Both the position numbers and the translations under genes were made by a program. From Planctomycetaceae bacterium (GTDB lineage: Bacteria; Planctomycetota; Phycisphaerae; UBA1845; UTPLA1): DNA of 64,000 bases. Numbering within the stretch: position 1 is the first letter of the stretch; each line of letters begins with the position of its first letter. Below, in pieces: positions 62,499-64,000 of this stretch. The notes under the pieces are model-generated. The model worked only from the letters and a program-made list of their open reading frames with translations, made no database searches and was not told the DNA's origin. Where the stretch lies: positions 2,852,001-2,916,000 of the forward strand of contig CP030884.1 of the NCBI GenBank assembly GCA_006969385.1, read 5' to 3'.

Positions 62499-62571
62499 GA
62501 CCCCGTAGCTCAATTGGATAGAGCGCAGCCCTGCGAAGGCTGAGGTTGGTCGTTCGAATCGACTCGGGGTC
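62499..62571 (+). tRNA. tRNA-Arg (anticodon GCG)
   Basis: Cloverleaf with acceptor GACCCCG/CGGGGTC, D-arm GCTC/GAGC, anticodon arm CAGCC-CTGCGAA-GGCTG with GCG at 34-36, and T-arm GGTCG-TTCGAAT-CGACT (one G-T). CCA is not encoded; discriminator G at 62572. GCG would read CGC; most bacteria use ACG (inosine) here, so this is unusual. Confidence 0.95.
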
Positions 62572-62652
62572 GTTTTCTCTTCTTTCAAATCCGCCCGCTG
62601 CCTGCCCGTGGCGTCTGCATTCCGGCGGTATTTCATCTATATTTCCAATGAG

Positions 62653-63903
62653 ATGATCACGACCAAGACCCCAACAGGCCTGGACGACATCGCCGCCCGC
62701 GTGCGTGCCGGTGAGCGACTGAGTTACGAAGACGGTGTGCTTCTATTCGAGTCGCCCGACATCTTTACGATCGGGCGCTTGGCTGACGAGGTGCGCCGCC
62801 GCCTGCACGGTCGCGCGGCCTATTACAATATCAACCGTCATATCAACTATTCGAATTACTGCGTGTTGCGCTGCAAGTTCTGCTCTTTTTATCGACCTTA
62901 CCCGACGGGCAAGAACGCTGCAGGGCAGACGAAGACGGACGATGCCGCAACGCAAGCAGGTATCTCCAGCGGCGGTAGCGATATACATCTGTCTTTGTTG
63001 CACGACGCGCCGGCGGATGAATACGAGTACTCGGTGGAGGAGATTGCCGAACAGGCCAAGGCGGCGGCCGATTACGGCGCAACAGAAGTGCACATCGTCG
63101 GCGGGCTGCATCCGAAGTTGCCGTTCGAATATTATTTAGATATGTGTCGCGCCATTCGTGAAGCCGCCCCGGCATTGCACATCAAGGCGTTTACGGCGAT
63201 CGAGATTATTCACTTCGGGCGCATCGCCAAGCCGCGCTTGTCGATCGCGGAAGTGCTAACACAACTGCGGGACGCGGGCTTGGGCAGCTTGCCGGGCGGC
63301 GGGGCGGAAATCTTCGACGACCGCGTACACGACGAAGCGTTTCGCAATAAGGTTGGCGAAGAGGGCTGGTTCGATGTGCATCGCAACGCGCACGACTTGG
63401 GTATTCCATCCAACGCGACGATGTTATACGGCCATATCGAACGACCGGCCGAGCGCGTAACGCATATGGTGAAGATTCGCGAACATCAGGATGAATCTTT
63501 GGCGCGCGGCAAGGCGGCCTTCAATTGCTTTATCCCGCTCTCGTTTATTCCGGATGGCAGCGAGTTCGACGATCGCCCGGGGCCGACCGGGTTGGACGAT
63601 TTGAAAACGCTGGCGATCAGTCGCCTGATGCTCGACAACATCTCGCACATCAAGGCCTTTTGGATCATGCAGTCGGCGAAGCTGGCGCAGATGTCGTTAT
63701 CGTGGGGCGTCGACGATATCGACGGCACCGTGGTGCAATACGATATCACCAAGCGCGAAGGCGGCAGCGGCAATCGGCATCAGGAATTGACCGTGGACGC
63801 GTTGACGCGTTTGATTCACGAAGCTGGGTTCGACCCAATCGAGCGCGAAACACTTTACCGACGCGTGCGTCGCGACGGGGCTGCGTGGTCGATTGTCGAC
63901 TAG
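62653..63903 (+). CDS. mqnE: Aminofutalosine synthase (MqnE), with insertion
   Basis: 416 residues from ATG 62653; a GTG 45 bases earlier is in frame. MqnE is the radical-SAM enzyme that joins the MqnA product to SAM. Cluster cysteines are in CVLRCKFC (70-77), followed by VHIVGGLHPKLPFEYYLDMCRAI, HIKAFTAIEI, GLGSLPGGGAEIFDDRV, GIPSNATMLYGHIE and FIPLSFIPDGSEF. Residues about 85-122 form a low-complexity insert between the cluster and the strand beginning EYEYSVEEI. With mqnA and mqnC (52140-54163) and the polyprenyl synthase it supports menaquinone as respiratory quinone. Directly downstream of a tRNA gene. Confidence 0.93.
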   Translation: MITTKTPTGLDDIAARVRAGERLSYEDGVLLFESPDIFTIGRLADEVRRRLHGRAAYYNINRHINYSNYCVLRCKFCSFYRPYPTGKNAAGQTKTDDAATQAGISSGGSDIHLSLLHDAPADEYEYSVEEIAEQAKAAADYGATEVHIVGGLHPKLPFEYYLDMCRAIREAAPALHIKAFTAIEIIHFGRIAKPRLSIAEVLTQLRDAGLGSLPGGGAEIFDDRVHDEAFRNKVGEEGWFDVHRNAHDLGIPSNATMLYGHIERPAERVTHMVKIREHQDESLARGKAAFNCFIPLSFIPDGSEFDDRPGPTGLDDLKTLAISRLMLDNISHIKAFWIMQSAKLAQMSLSWGVDDIDGTVVQYDITKREGGSGNRHQELTVDALTRLIHEAGFDPIERETLYRRVRRDGAAWSIVD

Positions 63904-64000
63904 CTCGCTCGGGCGGTTGCGAAAACGGTTTACTCTCGTAAAGAATCGTCGCGTCACAAGTTTCAAAACTGCGGCAAGGCTTTGACTGACAAGGCATTAC

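Overview
The window is about 60% GC and looks like chromosome from a Planctomycetota bacterium, most likely of the Phycisphaerae type. The reasons are a PEP-CTERM protein ending in PEPATLSLLGLGAVALIRRRR, several secreted proteins ending in dockerin-like EF-hand repeats (GDFNGDGNFNGLDF and similar), two radical-SAM enzymes plus the chorismate dehydratase of the futalosine menaquinone route, Planctomycete-style CxxCGYDL..RCPECG zinc-ribbon membrane proteins, and lpxK and lnt, which imply a lipid A outer membrane with lipoproteins. The mreD, PBP2 and rodA genes argue against the classical Planctomycetia, which mostly lack this elongation machinery. This assignment rests on family knowledge; no database search was run. 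Start codons were chosen from Shine-Dalgarno sites, signal peptides, overlaps and family N-termini, so many are shorter than the longest open frame.

Layout. 1-4.5 kb: end of a GH10-like protein, a lipoprotein, lpxK overlapping a GT39-type transferase. 4.9-10.4 kb: purQ, a large lipoprotein and two exported proteins separated by terminators. 10.5-19.7 kb: an SDR-type threonine dehydrogenase, DinB-like protein, membrane proteins, an esterase with dockerin tail and a ClC channel with CBS and TrkA_C-like domains; two copies of a structured inverted repeat lie here. 19.8-25 kb: thiL-tsaE, rph, an acidic lipoprotein and a tandem pair of zinc-ribbon membrane proteins. 25.3-28.6 kb: a tightly overlapping five-gene cassette (GbsR/MarR regulator, DCC protein, DUF2071, MBOAT wax-synthase-like acyltransferase, small membrane protein) with the same palindrome before gene 1 and across the start of gene 2. 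28.8-33.6 kb: a Cys-rich secreted protein, a B12-binding/MeaB fusion GTPase and a lone etfB. 33.6-37.2 kb: msrB, PilZ, histidine kinase, phosphohexomutase. 37.5-44.6 kb: envelope cluster lnt, HEAT lipoprotein, mreD, PBP2, rodA. 44.7-51.1 kb: moaC, polyprenyl synthase, third copy of the structured repeat, glycosylasparaginase, SGNH hydrolase, tRNA-Arg(CCT), rarA. 51.2-55.8 kb: membrane protein, mqnA-mqnC, a 59-residue membrane miniprotein and pdxB. 56.4-61.7 kb: secreted proteins, including a dockerin-repeat protein and a PEP-CTERM protein with unusual codon choice. 62.5-63.9 kb: tRNA-Arg(GCG) and mqnE.

The most promising items for follow-up are the GbsR-controlled cassette with its twin palindromes; the approximately 300-bp repeat family with fixed arm geometry (three copies and one solitary arm); the B12/MeaB fusion lacking a mutase domain; the miniprotein just ahead of pdxB; and the tRNA-Arg with a GCG anticodon.
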